NCBI GenBank assembly: GCA_039985655.1
Contig: JBDWSF010000032.1
Coordinates: forward strand, 62,001 to 126,000
DNA: 64,000 bases
Direction of reading: 5' to 3'
DNA from: Postechiella sp039985655
GTDB taxonomy: Bacteria > Bacteroidota > Bacteroidia > Flavobacteriales > Flavobacteriaceae
Shown here in pieces: positions 47,401 through 55,658 of the stretch (positions are counted from its first letter, which is position 1; each line of letters begins with the position of its first letter). The notes beneath the pieces were generated by a model. The model saw nothing but the letters and a program-made list of their open reading frames with translations. It did not search any database and had not been told where the DNA came from. The position numbers and the translations under genes are program-made.

Positions 47401-47748
47401 GCTGCATTGCGTCGTTGGAGATTTGAAGGAGATGTTACAGATATACCAAGAGCTAATCTTAATAATCCCGTAAATACGTTAGGTTCAGACCGTTTTTTAG
47501 AAGATGCTTCTTTTTTAAGAATGAAATATATTACGTTTAAATACAATTTACCTAAACCATTTATTAATAAATTAAATTTCACAAATGCGTCGGTATACAT
47601 AACAGGTACTAACTTGTTAACATTTACAGAGTATTCGGGTGTAGATCCTGAAGCTGGTAATAGTAGTGATTGGAAAAAATTAGGTTATGATACAAATCAA
47701 ACACCTAGACCAGAACAAGTAACGTTAGGAGTAAACCTGTCATTTTAA
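44500..47748 (+). CDS. SusC-like TonB-dependent transporter, FAS1-associated
   Basis: This 1082-residue outer-membrane protein has a signal peptide ending in MSAQ and a carboxypeptidase-regulatory-like domain (about 32-105; GNIVSLSDGVPLTGATI, ADFNGNYSIKM). The plug carries QGRLSGVDIVANSGEPGAG, IRIRGTSSL and DAAATAQYGSRAGNGVLLI. The barrel ends in VTLGVNLSF. The usual DEVVVVGYG segment is replaced by ELDVIVLKARKK, so the TonB-contact region is divergent. It is the first of two SusC proteins in one operon with three FAS1 lipoproteins. The imported ligand is unknown because no glycoside hydrolase or lyase accompanies it. Confidence 0.9.
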   Translation: MKDKYRSYSYVLMIVCVLFSGYSMSAQSETIISGNIVSLSDGVPLTGATIAEKDKNNRIINGVIADFNGNYSIKMQNPSNVLTFSFIGFITKEVAVGNKTTIDVKLEEDISELDVIVLKARKKVFNGDFEMDKKRIATAMETISMEEISETVSSGIVDQLQGRLSGVDIVANSGEPGAGLSIRIRGTSSLNASSEPLIVINGVPFETQIDELFDFGSADEEQYASLIGVSPDDIEEISVLKDAAATAQYGSRAGNGVLLIKTKRGSKGKARFSYSFKGTSAWQPEGTPLLNGDQYSTLIKDIHISANQEVGQQVEFDPDYELFNLYNKNVNWLDEVTQRGYTKEHFLSVSGGGEKSNYRISTSYKDQLGTTIGSSFKLFTTRAILDYNISDKIKIASELSYSHGSLDRSYLKDNSLGQRSLRDLAIIKMPNQSIYEVDSEGNLTDQYYTPVDAFQGNGRTYYNPVAMANLASNNTVNNRISPVFRFNYKPNKVFDFRSVISFDINIDNVSRFVPEAAVGVNWTDASANRATFADAEFFVMRTDNKLIWMPQLGENHSFLSSFSFQTFEKTNQGYLASASNGPSSFIQTPIANTRIEGSGNSLESSFSENRSVAANFAFNYQYLDRYILSGGIRKEGDSKFGSTYRYGTFPSVAAKWILSSEPFMESLDFIDELGLRASYGENGTTPNFNYGSYNTYDTFGSNYLGINPVGPDSIELTDLRWETVIQKNIGLTYSFFDRRVSGDLEFYQKNTDDLLTPKTSIPSTSGFSQLPFLNLGDVSNKGFELSVRTKIIQTEDFSLDFNFNIARNKNIIRRIAEGEDSEEGNPLTTGAGGYLKRIQEGNPIGSFYGYRYLGVFSTTADIVARDADGNVILDLNGVPKNLVFNGSRQFQAGEAMYEDVNKDGNINRLDVVYLGNANPLMFGGFGPVIRYKNFTVNAFFNFRYNQKLINIARMETESLSNLDNQSTAALRRWRFEGDVTDIPRANLNNPVNTLGSDRFLEDASFLRMKYITFKYNLPKPFINKLNFTNASVYITGTNLLTFTEYSGVDPEAGNSSDWKKLGYDTNQTPRPEQVTLGVNLSF

Positions 47749-47771
47749 ACAGTATAAAAAGATAAAATATT

Positions 47772-49232
47772 ATGAAAAATAACATAATTAAAATATTTAT
47801 AATGGTTCCGATGCTATTGGCAACACTATCATCGTGTGACTCTTATTTAGAACTTCAGCCAAAAGATAACTTAATACAACAAGAATTTTGGCTAAATAAA
47901 GAGCAAGTAAGTTCGGCTGTTGCAGGTTGTTATGCTTCAATGACTGAATCTGGCTTTACTGAAAGAGTCCTTAAATGGGGAGAACTAAGGGGAGAAATGT
48001 TAGTTTCTAATGGAGCAAGTGGTAATGATGTAAATATGATTAGGAATTTCATGATTCCATCAAGTTCTTTGGTTAACTGGAGTAACTTTTACCGAACTAT
48101 TAACTTATGTAATTTGGTATTAGAATTTGCAGATGGTGCTCAAGAAAAAGATAAAACATTCACAATACAAGAGTTAAAAAACTTTAAAGCTGAGGCGTTA
48201 ACTATCCGTTCTTTAGTGTATTTAATTTTAGTGAAAAATTATAAAGATGTGCCGTTAGTTTTAAAAGGAACATCTAATACAGAAGTAGATTTTTATCCAG
48301 CTAAAAGCACAGAACAAGAAGTTCTAACACAAATTATTACAGATTTAAACTTAGCAGTAGAAGATCTTAATTTAGGTTATGCAGAATCAGCAGCTCATGA
48401 CAAAGGTAAAATGACTAAAGGTGGAGCACTTGCTATATTGGCAGATGCTTATTTATGGAACGAGCAGTATACAGATTGTATAGATGCCACACAGCGGTTA
48501 ATGGACTTAGGGCGTTATAACTTAGTAGATGGTGTAGATTGGTTTGACCTTGTATTTTTTGAAGGAAATTCTGAAGAGGGGATTTTTGAGCTTCAATTTA
48601 GTGACATTAATAGCACATTAAGAAATGCATTTCAACGTTTTGTGGGAGATTTTGTTCCTTATCAGCCAATTAGAGAGCTTTATGGAGAATTTCCTAGTGA
48701 TATTAGAGGACAATATGCGACTTATGACCTTTTTTTAAATACCGTTTTTAAGTATGCTGGTGTAGATAATACTGGAGAGTATCGTGAAAGTGATGAATAT
48801 TTTAATACTTTTATATTTTATCGCTATGCCGATATAGTGCTTATGCAAGCAGAGGCTTATATTTTATCTTCAGATAGACAGAATCTAGATAAAGCTTTCG
48901 ATCTTATCAATTCAGTACATCAACGTGCTGTTTCTCTTCAATTAGATGTATCTAAAGATCAAGAAAGTTTGTTAGAAGCATTACTTATAGAACGTCAAAA
49001 GGAATTTGCCTTTGAAGGTAAACGTTGGTATGACTTATTACGTTTTGCACGTCGTAATAATTTTGAAAACCAACAACTTATTTTAGATTTAGTAGATTTT
49101 AAAGCTGGTGCTGATGATTTTGAACAGATTTTAAGCTCTTTCTCTGATCCAGAATCTTATTTTCTGCCTATTTTTCAAAATGAAATTGATTTAAATGATA
49201 ATTTAGTACAGAACCCTTATTACGAAAATTAA
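47772..49232 (+). CDS. SusD/RagB-family lipoprotein, FAS1-associated
   Basis: This 486-residue lipoprotein has a signal peptide ending in LSSC (Cys22) and begins DSYLELQPKDNLIQQEFW, as SusD proteins do. SusD-fold segments include LTIRSLVYLILVKNYKDVPLVLKG, GGALAILADAYLWNEQY, YADIVLMQAEAYIL and RQKEFAFEGKRWYDLLRFARR, with a C-terminal YFLPIFQNEIDLN...NPYYEN. It pairs with the SusC 23 bp upstream. At 486 residues it is on the short side for the family, without obvious truncation. It is followed after 13 bp by a FAS1 lipoprotein gene, which suggests that the three act together at the cell surface. Confidence 0.9.
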   Translation: MKNNIIKIFIMVPMLLATLSSCDSYLELQPKDNLIQQEFWLNKEQVSSAVAGCYASMTESGFTERVLKWGELRGEMLVSNGASGNDVNMIRNFMIPSSSLVNWSNFYRTINLCNLVLEFADGAQEKDKTFTIQELKNFKAEALTIRSLVYLILVKNYKDVPLVLKGTSNTEVDFYPAKSTEQEVLTQIITDLNLAVEDLNLGYAESAAHDKGKMTKGGALAILADAYLWNEQYTDCIDATQRLMDLGRYNLVDGVDWFDLVFFEGNSEEGIFELQFSDINSTLRNAFQRFVGDFVPYQPIRELYGEFPSDIRGQYATYDLFLNTVFKYAGVDNTGEYRESDEYFNTFIFYRYADIVLMQAEAYILSSDRQNLDKAFDLINSVHQRAVSLQLDVSKDQESLLEALLIERQKEFAFEGKRWYDLLRFARRNNFENQQLILDLVDFKAGADDFEQILSSFSDPESYFLPIFQNEIDLNDNLVQNPYYEN

Positions 49233-49245
49233 AAATGATAATACT

Positions 49246-50895
49246 ATGAAAACTAAAAAAATAATTACTTCGATTGGTTGTCTTGGGATATTTATGCTGT
49301 TAATAAACAGTTGTAATGATAGTTTGGATGGAACTACATTTTTCACTACAGATGTAATGAGTATTACGGAAACTTTAGAGTCTAATCCAGAAAAATTCTC
49401 TTTGTATGTAGAAATGTTACATAAAACAGAATTTTATAATTCTCTTAAAAGTTATGGAAATTATACATGTCTAGCACCTACCAATACAGCTATTAGAACT
49501 TTCCTTCAAGAAAATTTTAATGCTACGACTATAGATGAATTAACAACCGAAGATCAAATTGATTTTTTGAAAACAATTGTTAAATTCCACACCTTACCAA
49601 CAGCTAGGTTTACTAGTGTTTTTATTGAAGGAAGACTTGCAGATACAACTTATACAGGAGATTTTATCACTACATCTTTTTTAGCAGGTGGAGGTATTGA
49701 TGGTGTTCGAATTAACAAAGAAGTAGGCTTAGATCAATATGATATAGATACTGATAACGGTGTTATACATGCTCTTGATGGCGTATTGTCTCCATATATA
49801 GACCCCGTTACCAAAGTAATTGAAGCTAGAGGCGAACATACTATTTTTATTGAAGCCTTAAAACAAACAGGGTATTATGATACTTTTTCTGTTATTTTTA
49901 ACGAGTCAGGAAGAAAAAATAATTTTACAATATTAGCAGAGTCTGATGTTATTTATAACGAAAATGGTATTAATTCTTTTCAAGATTTAGTGGACGTTGT
50001 ATCTCCTGGAGAAACAGATTATACCGATTCAAATAATGCTTTAAATAGATTTATAGCTTACCATGCTACAGAAAGTTTCTTGTATGCAGCCGATTTTCCT
50101 GCAGATTCATTTATTGCTACCGTTTTACCTAAGAATGCAATTAAATCATTTAAATCAGATAAAGAACTTAGAATAAATGAAACAGAGACAGGTGTAGATG
50201 ATACGTGGACGTCTTTAATTTCAGAAAAAAGTAATTTTCCAGCAAAAAATGGTGTGTATCATACGGTTGATAAATTATTAAGAATATTTGTTCCAAATGC
50301 AAAATATGTGATTTTTGATTTTGGAAAAAGTTTACCTGAATTCCAAGCAGGTAAAATCCCTTCACCTCAATGGGTTGAATATGATGATTTTAGTGATTCT
50401 TTTAGGGCGTTTCCTGAGCAAAGAATTAGAATTCTTAGAAATACAAATGATGCCTACGATGGTAGAAGCGTATTTAATATGGGGTCCGCTACATGGCTTG
50501 AATGGGATACACCTGTACTTCCAAAAGGGAAATATGAACTTAGAATATGTGGTAATACAGGTAATAATGGTAGACCAATATTTCAAGCGTATTGGGATGG
50601 GGAACCTATAGGTTCTCAATGGGATATGAGACAACATTTAGGTGAAATAGGTGTAGGTTGGCCTGATGAAGATTCAATTACAATGAGAAATCGTGGTTAT
50701 CTTAGAGGTCTTAAAGTTGGTGATAATAATGACCCTCTTATCTCAACGTCATCTTATGATTCTCGTGGCTTTGGAAGGTTTATTATAATTGATGATTTAC
50801 TTATGCCTGAACAAAAAAGTCATGTATTTCGTTTAGAAACTATAAGATCAGGAGGTATCCCTATTGATTATATCGAGTTTGTACCAGTTGATTAA
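49246..50895 (+). CDS. FAS1-domain lipoprotein with C-terminal galactose-binding-like domain
   Basis: This 549-residue lipoprotein has a signal peptide ending in INSC. Two FAS1 modules (about 40-185 with LYVEMLHKTEFYNSL and YTCLAPTNTAIRTFL; about 195-350 with FIEALKQTGYYDTF and VYHTVDKLLRIFVP) precede a C-terminal beta-sandwich (about 355-549). That domain has TWLEWDTPVLPKGKYELRICG, FQAYWDGEPIGSQWD and the end PIDYIEFVPVD, a pattern seen in carbohydrate-binding or galactose-binding-like folds. It may carry the actual ligand site, with the FAS1 modules as spacers or contacts. It lies in the middle of the FAS1/SusCD operon. Confidence 0.78.
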   Translation: MKTKKIITSIGCLGIFMLLINSCNDSLDGTTFFTTDVMSITETLESNPEKFSLYVEMLHKTEFYNSLKSYGNYTCLAPTNTAIRTFLQENFNATTIDELTTEDQIDFLKTIVKFHTLPTARFTSVFIEGRLADTTYTGDFITTSFLAGGGIDGVRINKEVGLDQYDIDTDNGVIHALDGVLSPYIDPVTKVIEARGEHTIFIEALKQTGYYDTFSVIFNESGRKNNFTILAESDVIYNENGINSFQDLVDVVSPGETDYTDSNNALNRFIAYHATESFLYAADFPADSFIATVLPKNAIKSFKSDKELRINETETGVDDTWTSLISEKSNFPAKNGVYHTVDKLLRIFVPNAKYVIFDFGKSLPEFQAGKIPSPQWVEYDDFSDSFRAFPEQRIRILRNTNDAYDGRSVFNMGSATWLEWDTPVLPKGKYELRICGNTGNNGRPIFQAYWDGEPIGSQWDMRQHLGEIGVGWPDEDSITMRNRGYLRGLKVGDNNDPLISTSSYDSRGFGRFIIIDDLLMPEQKSHVFRLETIRSGGIPIDYIEFVPVD

Positions 50896-50923
50896 TAAAT
50901 ATAAAATAATTAAAGAACTTATA

Positions 50924-52468
50924 ATGAAATATAAAAATAATTTAATATTTAATCTTAACCCTTTTATAACATTACTGGCTATTATTATAACCATTGTTGG
51001 GTGTAAGGAGGATGCTTTGGAGGATCACTACGAACAGCAAGATGCAAGGTTAGAGTCTAGTATTTTATCAGTATTATCTGAAGATGCTAATTATTCTACA
51101 TTTGTGCAACTAATTAAAAAAACAGGTTTTGAAGAATTACTTCAGTCATCACAAGCTTTTACGGTTTGGGCTCCAGATAACGAAGCGATGAGCTTAGTGC
51201 CTGATGCTGTTTTAAATGATGAAGATGCTTTAAAAGCTTTAATTGGAAATCATATTTCTAGATTTTCATACAATTCTACAATACCATACAATACGGAGTT
51301 AGATAATAATTCAGTATTAGTTCAAATGTTTAATGATAAATTTGTTGAATTTACTAATGCAGATGGACAAGTAACCTTTGGAGATGTCGATGTTGTTGAA
51401 ATAGATGGTTTAACAGCTAATGGTCTTTTACACAAAGTATCAAGTGTTTTAAGTGTTAGTCCAAATATTTGGGATTTTATTAATGATAATGGAGCTGATT
51501 TTCCTGCGTTATTAACGTATTTTGAAAAAACAAATGAAATTACTTTCGATGAACAAAATAGTGTTAGAATAGGTGAAAATAGTTTAGGTCAAACGGTATA
51601 TGATTCTGTCTTTGTTACATCTAACTCACGTTTTGGAATGATTGGTGATTTAGGCTCTGAATCTGAACGTTATACTTTTGTAGGTCTAACAGATGCTGCT
51701 TATACAGGAATTTACGATCGTTTTAAGGAATTCTATCAATTCCCAATTGAAGATGAAGTAAGAAAACATACGGATAGTATTATTTTCAATAATTTAAATT
51801 TTCCGGCTGTAGATTTAGATGATTTAGACGGTTTACCAATACGTAATACGTTAGGTAATGAAGTAGTTCTAGATGTCAGTTCTGTATCTGAAAGCATAAG
51901 CTTAAGTAATGGAAATGTATTTGTAATGGATCCATTAAACTATGAAGCTAAAAATGTAATGTATAAGCCAATACGTTATGAAATTGAAAATACGGAACGA
52001 AGAGATATTGGTGATTTGTCAGATTTTACAATTGTTCAGAAATTTGAAAATGAATCATCAGGTAGATTTACAAACACGGTAAGTCTATTAGCTAATCCAG
52101 ATGGAAATGAAAGTAACAATTATTTCGAGATTGCTTTTAGTAATGTATTATCTGCAAGTTATAATATCAACTTAAAGTTTTCACAAATAGGAGCAGCCTT
52201 AAAAACGAAATTAAAGTTTGAATTTAGTTATGTTGATGAAAATAATAATACTGTGGTAAATGAAATAGACGCTATTGAGGTAGAGCCTACAGAAGAAGGT
52301 GTTATTACTATTGGTGATATTTATGATATCCCTGTGTTTATTAACGACAAGATCGATAATAATTACTTTGTAAAACTTAAAGTGATAGTAGATGTTAGTG
52401 AAGCAGAGCTAATTATATATGACCGTAAGTTTGGTATTGATTATGCAGAATTAACACCGGTAGAGTAA
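50924..52468 (+). CDS. FAS1-domain lipoprotein with C-terminal beta-rich domain
   Basis: This 514-residue lipoprotein has a signal peptide ending in TIVGC. I start it at the ATG at 50924. The frame is open 60 bases upstream to a TTG that overlaps the preceding gene, but MKYKNN gives the signal peptide. The first FAS1 module (about 25-160) has YSTFVQLIKKTGFEELL, FTVWAPDNEAMSLV and LLHKVSSVLS. A second, weaker FAS1-like module (about 165-300) follows, and a beta-rich C-terminus (about 320-514) ends IYDRKFGIDYAELTPVE, similar in style to the end of the previous protein. The pair may be distant paralogues. It is followed after 22 bp by the second SusC gene of the operon. Confidence 0.75.
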   Translation: MKYKNNLIFNLNPFITLLAIIITIVGCKEDALEDHYEQQDARLESSILSVLSEDANYSTFVQLIKKTGFEELLQSSQAFTVWAPDNEAMSLVPDAVLNDEDALKALIGNHISRFSYNSTIPYNTELDNNSVLVQMFNDKFVEFTNADGQVTFGDVDVVEIDGLTANGLLHKVSSVLSVSPNIWDFINDNGADFPALLTYFEKTNEITFDEQNSVRIGENSLGQTVYDSVFVTSNSRFGMIGDLGSESERYTFVGLTDAAYTGIYDRFKEFYQFPIEDEVRKHTDSIIFNNLNFPAVDLDDLDGLPIRNTLGNEVVLDVSSVSESISLSNGNVFVMDPLNYEAKNVMYKPIRYEIENTERRDIGDLSDFTIVQKFENESSGRFTNTVSLLANPDGNESNNYFEIAFSNVLSASYNINLKFSQIGAALKTKLKFEFSYVDENNNTVVNEIDAIEVEPTEEGVITIGDIYDIPVFINDKIDNNYFVKLKVIVDVSEAELIIYDRKFGIDYAELTPVE

Positions 52469-52490
52469 GTATTTTAACTAAAAATTAAAC

Positions 52491-55400
52491 ATGAATTATC
52501 AGATTATGATGAAAATAAATAATACATATTCACTACTGTTCATTCTATTTTTCGGGATAACTTTTGCATTGCAAGGGCAGGAAAAATCGAACAAAACGGT
52601 TACGGGTACAGTCGTTAACGCTACAAACGATAAACCTTTAGAAGGAGTAAATGTGAGAGTAGGAACATTTTCTTCTGTTTCAACAGACGAGAATGGGGAA
52701 TTTACTATTAAAGTTCCAGATACTAGAGCAACACTTATCGTTAGCAACCCAGCATTTCAAAACAAAGAAGTTGCTCTAAAAGGACGTTCTCAAGTTGAAA
52801 TTAAAATTAATAATAAAGACTTTAACAGTTATTATAATGATATTCATTTACCACTTAGAAATCAAAGTAATTCGTCTGTGGCGAATGCTGTTTCTGTTAT
52901 AGAAGGTAGTATTTCCACACCAAAAGAATCTATTGCAAATATGTTAACAGGCAATGAAGTTAGTGGAATGAGAAGTATTATGCGCTCTGGTGTTCCTGGC
53001 ATAGGTGCTAATAACTTTATTAGAGGTTATAACACCTTAAATGGTTCCACCCAACCTTTAGTTATTCTAGATGGTATGATGATAGAAACGAATACGTTTA
53101 ATAATAATTCTATTATCCAAGGCTATAATTACGATCCATTATCTAATATTAATCCTAAAGATATTGCAAATATTACAGTGATTAAAGATGCTGCCTCTAT
53201 TTATGGATCAAGAGCTGCAAATGGTGTTATCCTTATAGAAACTAATAAAACTAACGACGTTGCAACTAAAATCGATTTCTATGTTCAAGGTGGATTAAAT
53301 ATGGCACCAAACAATATTAGGATGATGAATGCTGATCAATATAAAACGTATCTATCTGATCAATTAAGTGCAGCAAATGGGGGAGGTAATACAATAGGGA
53401 ACTTGCCTTTTTTTAATGAAAACAGATCATTTGAAGATTATGAAAAATATCATAATTCAACTGATTGGCAAGACGAGATATTTAGTAACGATTATGTAAA
53501 CGAGTATTATTTACGAGTAACTGGTGGTGATGAAATTGCAAAATATGGATTATCTATAGGCTATTCAACCAATGAAGGTGTGGTGTCTAATTCTGCTTTT
53601 GATCGTTTTACAACACGTTTTAATGCTGATACAAATATTACAGACAGACTGTCTTTAGCTACTAATTTAAGTGTTAGTTATACAGATAGAAGTTTATTTG
53701 ATGATGGTTTATTAAGCTCATCACCAATATTTTCAGCACTTAATAAGTCTCCATTTTTAGCACCTTTTACAGAAAATGCAGATGGTATAATAACAGATAT
53801 TTATGAGGATGTTGATGATATCGGTGGATTTAGTAATCCAAAAGCTATTACTGATACTGCAACATTTGAAGCTAGAGATTATAGCTTATATGGTCAATTA
53901 AATTTTAGTTATAAAATTTCAAATAAAATAACACTGAAATCTCTATCTGGTGCAAACTATATTAAAAACAGACAAAATGTGTTTTTACCAGATTTAGGAT
54001 TAGGGCTAGAAGATAATGAATTTGGAGATTCGTTTTTCCGTACATCAAAAGTTAGCATAGAAAGTTTATTTGCAATTTATAACGATACGCGATTAAATTA
54101 TTTGCTCAATGTAAATAATATACACGATTTCTCAATTAACTTAGGTGTACGTTATAATCAAAACGAATATGAAAACTCATATTCTGTAAGTGGTAATGCT
54201 TCGGACGATCAATTTACATCTTTAAATAATGGCGATAGAGATACTTTTGTAACATCTGGCAATATTGGAAACTGGAATTATGTTTCACTTTATGCTAATG
54301 CAGATTATTCTTTTTTAAATAAATATTTTGTAAGTTATAATGTTGCTTTCGATAGCTCTTCGCGTTTTGGAGACGATAAATCTGTTGGAATATTTCCTTC
54401 AATTGGAGCAGGTTGGTTAGTTTCATCAGAAAATTTCATGGCAGATTCTAAAGTATTCGATAAAGTAAAACTTAGAGCAAGTTATGGTATTACAGGTAAC
54501 GATGGTGTTGGTAATTATAATGCAGAATCGTACTTTGTTTCAACTCGATTTTTAGAAGGAACAGGACTTATAAACGGTAATATTGCGCAAAGTTCTATTC
54601 AATGGGAAGAAACAACTAAAACAAATTTGGGTTTAGATTTAGGGGTGTTTAATGAACACTTGTCTTTAAATTTTGATTATTTTAATAATGTTACAGATAA
54701 TTTATTAAACGAAACAAGTATTAATCCAATTTTTGGTAGTGATAGTTTTCTTTCTAATGACGGAAAACTTAAAAATAATGGTTTCGAATTAGGAATAAAC
54801 GCTCGTATTATAAATACAGACAAATTTAGTTGGGATGTTGGTGGTAACATTTCGCAATACAAGAACAAAATTATTTCATTACCAGGCGATCAACAAATTA
54901 TTAATATTGATGGTGTAAATGCTACAATCTTAAATGAAGAGGGTAGTGCACTTGGTTTATTTTATGGATATAAAACAGACGGAATTTATAATAACGCTGC
55001 AGAAGCATCTGCCGAAGGCTTAAACTGGACAGATTTTCAAGGTTTTGAACAACCTTTTGTTGCTGGTGATGTTCGTTTTGTAAATAGCGATGCTTCGGAT
55101 AATGTCATAAATGAAGACGATAGAGTGGTTATTGGTAACCCCAATCCAGATTTTACAGGGATGATTTATAATACGTTTACGTATAAAAAAATCACATTAT
55201 CTGCTATATTTTCATTTAGTGAAGGAAATGATGTGTATAATGCACAACGTAGACAAACAGAATCTTTATCTGGTTTAGCAAATCAAAGCCAAGCAGCAGC
55301 AAATCGTTGGACAGTAGCAAACCAAAATACAACTATACCACGGGCTGTTTATGGTGATGCAGTTGGTAATTCAAGATTTTCAGACCGTTGGATAGAAGAT

Positions 55401-55619
55401 GGATCATATATTCGTTTAAAAACTTTATCGGTGTCTTATAGTCCAGAAATTGTCAATGCAACGTTTTATGTTACGGCAAATAACTTGTTTACTATTACAG
55501 ATTATTTAGGTTACGACCCAGAAGTAAGCGCATCACAAACAAGTTATTTACAAGGTATCGATGCAGGTTTAACACCACAATATACTTCAGTTTTAGTAGG
55601 AGTTAGAGTAGGACTATAA
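52491..55619 (+). CDS. SusC-like TonB-dependent transporter with divergent plug
   Basis: This 1042-residue outer-membrane protein has a signal peptide ending in LQGQ; ATGs at 52491, 52506 and 52509 are all possible starts. The N-terminal carboxypeptidase-regulatory-like domain (about 35-105) has GTVVNATNDKPLEGVNVRVG. The region that normally reads DEVVVVGYG is absent and replaced by NDIHLPLRNQSNSSVANAV. The plug motif is shortened to DAASIYGSRAANGVILIET, two residues fewer than in the other SusC proteins here. The barrel ends in VLVGVRVGL. It is still a likely transporter, but its coupling to TonB may differ. It pairs with the SusD gene 39 bp downstream. Confidence 0.88.
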   Translation: MNYQIMMKINNTYSLLFILFFGITFALQGQEKSNKTVTGTVVNATNDKPLEGVNVRVGTFSSVSTDENGEFTIKVPDTRATLIVSNPAFQNKEVALKGRSQVEIKINNKDFNSYYNDIHLPLRNQSNSSVANAVSVIEGSISTPKESIANMLTGNEVSGMRSIMRSGVPGIGANNFIRGYNTLNGSTQPLVILDGMMIETNTFNNNSIIQGYNYDPLSNINPKDIANITVIKDAASIYGSRAANGVILIETNKTNDVATKIDFYVQGGLNMAPNNIRMMNADQYKTYLSDQLSAANGGGNTIGNLPFFNENRSFEDYEKYHNSTDWQDEIFSNDYVNEYYLRVTGGDEIAKYGLSIGYSTNEGVVSNSAFDRFTTRFNADTNITDRLSLATNLSVSYTDRSLFDDGLLSSSPIFSALNKSPFLAPFTENADGIITDIYEDVDDIGGFSNPKAITDTATFEARDYSLYGQLNFSYKISNKITLKSLSGANYIKNRQNVFLPDLGLGLEDNEFGDSFFRTSKVSIESLFAIYNDTRLNYLLNVNNIHDFSINLGVRYNQNEYENSYSVSGNASDDQFTSLNNGDRDTFVTSGNIGNWNYVSLYANADYSFLNKYFVSYNVAFDSSSRFGDDKSVGIFPSIGAGWLVSSENFMADSKVFDKVKLRASYGITGNDGVGNYNAESYFVSTRFLEGTGLINGNIAQSSIQWEETTKTNLGLDLGVFNEHLSLNFDYFNNVTDNLLNETSINPIFGSDSFLSNDGKLKNNGFELGINARIINTDKFSWDVGGNISQYKNKIISLPGDQQIINIDGVNATILNEEGSALGLFYGYKTDGIYNNAAEASAEGLNWTDFQGFEQPFVAGDVRFVNSDASDNVINEDDRVVIGNPNPDFTGMIYNTFTYKKITLSAIFSFSEGNDVYNAQRRQTESLSGLANQSQAAANRWTVANQNTTIPRAVYGDAVGNSRFSDRWIEDGSYIRLKTLSVSYSPEIVNATFYVTANNLFTITDYLGYDPEVSASQTSYLQGIDAGLTPQYTSVLVGVRVGL

Positions 55620-55658
55620 TTTTTGTATAAAAGATTCAAAATAAAAAAATAGATATAA

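Noticed and set aside
50864..50923. Upstream extension of the third FAS1 gene from a TTG
   Set aside because: It overlaps the previous gene, and the ATG at 50924 gives a normal lipoprotein signal peptide.
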